Shown piece after piece: positions 61,904 through 64,000 of a stretch of DNA of 64,000 nucleotides. The notes under the pieces are model-generated. The model did not search any database, was not told the origin of the DNA, and was given only the letters and a program-made list of their open reading frames with translations. Each line of letters begins with the position of its first letter. Within the stretch, counting starts at the first letter, position 1. Source of the DNA: Mayamaea pseudoterrestris (lineage: Eukaryota > Bacillariophyta > Bacillariophyceae > Sellaphorales > Sellaphoraceae); assembly GCA_027923505.1 (NCBI GenBank), contig BROI01000017.1, positions 1-64,000 on the forward strand. The letters run 5' to 3'. Made by a program: the position numbers and the translations under genes.

Positions 61904-63037
61904 TCATTCGACTGTCGCCATTCCCTTCATCATATCAATGGCGCTCGGTATCAAATATATCTGCTCAAAGCCAATGCCCGCCATTGTCGGGTAGCTCGAC
62001 AGGACTGGAAACCTTCCAGTGAATTCGTGGCGGTCGCGCTGTTGCTTTTGCTGCTTTTTAATTCGTCGCCCTCGTCGTTCACGGCGACCAGTAGTACCGG
62101 TAGCCTGTTGACTTACTCGCTTACTAGTCTGCCGCTGCTGCAGGCGCTGACCACGCGCCGCCAATGTTCCAACAAACTGCGCCAAGTAAAAGGAAAAGTA
62201 TCTTGCTTCTGGCCCATGTTCAATCGCTTCAAAGGCAATGTTTGTATTATTGTAGGATCCATATTCAAACAAGTTCTTCTCCGGATGAAACTGAACGCCA
62301 TAAAAGGGAAACTCTTTTGGCAACCGCGGTTCCATCGTACTGACGAATGGCTTGCCATTGGCGTCAACGTTAACAGATGTAACGTAAAAGTTCGAGGAAA
62401 GCATAGAGTTTTGCAAAAACACGTTCGGATCAACTCCCATGTGATGATTGTTCATGGTTATGGGAAGGTTTGAGACCATGTTGAATACAGTAAAGTCATT
62501 GTATAGTTGCGAGTTTGTGGCATCGACTTGATCCAGCGGCAAACTCATGTTCCAAGCCGCATAGTCAATCTCCAAAAGGTTTCGTCCACCGAAATACTCG
62601 ACCAAATGTTCAAAGCCAAGGCAAGTTCCCCAAACACTAAAGTAGATGCCATCTTGATTGCTTCGATGCGCCTTGTCGAGCATGTATGACACGGCATGGT
62701 TCAAGACGGAGCCTCCGCCTGGCAAGAATAGGGCGTTGATTTCACCAAATATTTCGTCCAGCAGATCCTGCGGAGCATCGTAGGGAATGGGAATACTTCG
62801 CATGCCGCCAACTTCGAGCCATTTTTGGTAGGACGCAGCAATGTAGTTTTGACAGACTGTAGTTGTACTGCATTTCTTCAATGACGATTCATTGTGACAG
62901 CCTGCTGATACGTGCTCCTGGCAAAAGGGCTCGGAAAAGACGCCAACGACTGGAGTCGACGCAGTCGCCGAACTGAACAATAGAGATAAGAAAACGAAGA
63001 ATAGACAGAATTGGATGGAGAGACTCTCCATGATCAT
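61904..63037 (-). CDS. gamma-glutamyl hydrolase
   Basis: Single exon, 377 aa. Signal peptide FCLFFVFLSLLFSSATAS. The class I glutamine-amidotransferase-type fold is shown by VVGVFSEP, FLPGGGS, the nucleophile in GTCLGFEHL (about residue 140) and the catalytic His in VQFHPEKN (about 250). It removes poly-gamma-glutamate from folates and antifolates, in vacuole/lysosome or outside the cell. Beyond the normal fold there is a 60-residue Arg/Gln/Lys-rich segment (about 300-340) that is unusual for the family. Confidence 0.93.
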   Translation of the reverse strand: MIMESLSIQFCLFFVFLSLLFSSATASTPVVGVFSEPFCQEHVSAGCHNESSLKKCSTTTVCQNYIAASYQKWLEVGGMRSIPIPYDAPQDLLDEIFGEINALFLPGGGSVLNHAVSYMLDKAHRSNQDGIYFSVWGTCLGFEHLVEYFGGRNLLEIDYAAWNMSLPLDQVDATNSQLYNDFTVFNMVSNLPITMNNHHMGVDPNVFLQNSMLSSNFYVTSVNVDANGKPFVSTMEPRLPKEFPFYGVQFHPEKNLFEYGSYNNTNIAFEAIEHGPEARYFSFYLAQFVGTLAARGQRLQQRQTSKRVSQQATGTTGRRERRGRRIKKQQKQQRDRHEFTGRFPVLSSYPTMAGIGFEQIYLIPSAIDMMKGMATVE

Positions 63038-63297
63038 TTAGGCGTAAGTGACGAGTCAATGAAAGTGATGGCGAGAGGCGGACAGGGAAACGAGTGCGCG
63101 ATTTGCTGCACCGATGCTCGCTTTGTTTATTAAGTATTTCAAATATATCCTTTCAATTATCATCCAATAGAGTAGTATGTATGTATCAGCAGTCGAAAGA
63201 ATAAGGTGGAGAGGAGCAGCAGCTGCAGGACCACACGGAAGTTGTTATCAACCTGGAGGAACATTGATGATGCGCTCTGTCTCCCAGTGAGCCATTC

Positions 63298-63655
63298 TCG
63301 CGTCACGAGGCAATAGTACGAAACGAGTGCCAGTGAAAACAACGTCACAAGGCAATAGTACAAAACGAGTGCCAGTGAAAACTGCGTCATAAGGCAATAT
63401 TATGAAACAAGTGCCAGTGAAAACTGCGTCATGAGGCAATAGTACAAAACGAGTGCCAGTGAAAACTGCGTCAGCAAGCAATCTATCTGAAACGAGTGCC
63501 AGTGAAAACCCACTCATGAGGCTATAATACAAAACGACTGCCAGTGAAAACTGCGTCATAAGGCAATACTGTGAAACGTGTGCCAGTGAAAACTACGTCA
63601 CGAGGCAATAGTATGAAACGAGTGCCAGTGAAAACTGCGTCAGCAAGGCTTAAGT
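63298..63655 (+). repeat. 42-bp tandem repeat array 3
   Basis: Eight units, plus orientation, same core as array 2 (GTGCCAGTGAAAACTGCGTC). Almost all are of the AAAACTGCGTCA or AAAACTACGTCA type; the TCAATT type is missing. Array ends about 280 bp upstream of the TatD-like start at 63934 and reads towards it. Open frames through it are a consequence of the 42-bp (14-codon) period. Confidence 0.95.
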
Positions 63656-63933
63656 GGAACATGAGACGAGCACGCGGTGCACATCACAAGACGACAACAT
63701 GTTTGATGCACAAGACCATGAGATTGGTTGAGCATGCACCACGCCACTCCATCTTTACTATTACATTCAAATTCCATCAGCCATTCATTATTTACAGCCT
63801 CTTCACATACTTACGACTTTGCAGCGGAGGCAGCAGTTTCCAAAAGCTCCGCTTTGCCTTTGGATCCTCTCCTGAACTTTCATCGAGAATTCAATCGCGA
63901 GAAGGAAAGTCGACCATCAGAAGATACATCATC

Positions 63934-64000
63934 ATGTCATCCACAATGAACTCCTACATTGACATTGGCGCCAATCTGCTGGACGATCGATTCTTGCAGG
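63934..64000 (+). CDS. TatD-family DNase, N-terminus only (cut by window edge)
   Basis: 22 codons: MSSTMNSYIDIGANLLDDRF... . The start can be the ATG at 63934 or at 63946. The IDIGANLxD opening is the first metal-binding strand of TatD-type metallo-deoxyribonucleases (human TATDN1 begins with FIDIGINLTD). The gene continues beyond the window. The family call rests on few residues. Confidence 0.65.
   Translation, partial: MSSTMNSYIDIGANLLDDRFLQ

Overview
The window is nuclear DNA of a photosynthetic stramenopile, almost certainly a diatom. It carries a silicon transporter (SIT) homologue, a fucoxanthin chlorophyll a/c (LHC) protein with an ASAAAFAP-type plastid targeting motif, secreted Cys modules and a GDNP/SRPRRRR-type nuclear protein typical of diatom proteomes, and a decayed DUF6824-like gene. 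Genes are dense and lie on both strands. Where introns can be placed they are short (about 50-320 bp), GT-AG, and mostly have GTACGT or GTAAGT donors. Exon joins below were read by eye from splice motifs, reading phase and family alignment from memory; no search was run.

Layout. 1-4660: a 181-bp satellite, homogeneous on the right and heavily eroded on the left, running up to the start of a DUF1995 gene (4682-5749). 5820-11936: a head-to-head pair made of a Lys/Ser-rich, Cys-module, single-pass membrane protein (minus strand) and a SIT (plus strand). 12391-17514: a SUMO-like fusion protein, a cold-shock-domain protein and the PP4 catalytic subunit. 17670-20984: an RND/MMPL-type membrane protein whose 5' flank is a 42-bp repeat array. 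21861-24437: the C-terminal part of a LINE. 24835-26426: actin. 28191-29017: a small two-TM protein. 29342-29460: a 5S rRNA gene. 29744-31756: a Crypton-type tyrosine recombinase. 32578-35203: a cupin and a tandem pair of small paralogues. 35350-37041 and 59852-61744: two PA-TM-RING-like ubiquitin ligases. 37487-41365: an F-box/MSP-like/polytopic protein. 42408-44660: ORC3-like. 45034-47129: a DYRK1-like kinase. 48030-50180: a second 42-bp array followed by gene fossils. 50182-54254: a tandem pair of secreted M43 (pappalysin-like) metalloproteases. 55323-63037: a small secreted/TM protein, a staphylococcal-nuclease-like protein, the FCP, a diatom-specific nuclear protein, the RING protein and gamma-glutamyl hydrolase. 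63298-64000: a third 42-bp array and the first codons of a TatD-like DNase cut by the window edge.

Most loci are unrelated housekeeping genes. Two observations stand out. One is the divergent SIT plus silaffin-like membrane protein locus (5820-11936), which has the makings of a co-regulated silica-deposition module. The other is a dispersed 42-bp repeat family whose units mostly carry a TGACGT/TGACGC (CRE/bZIP-like) core. Its arrays lie upstream of genes in a consistent orientation, and a second, unrelated repeat family of about 42-bp period does something similar.
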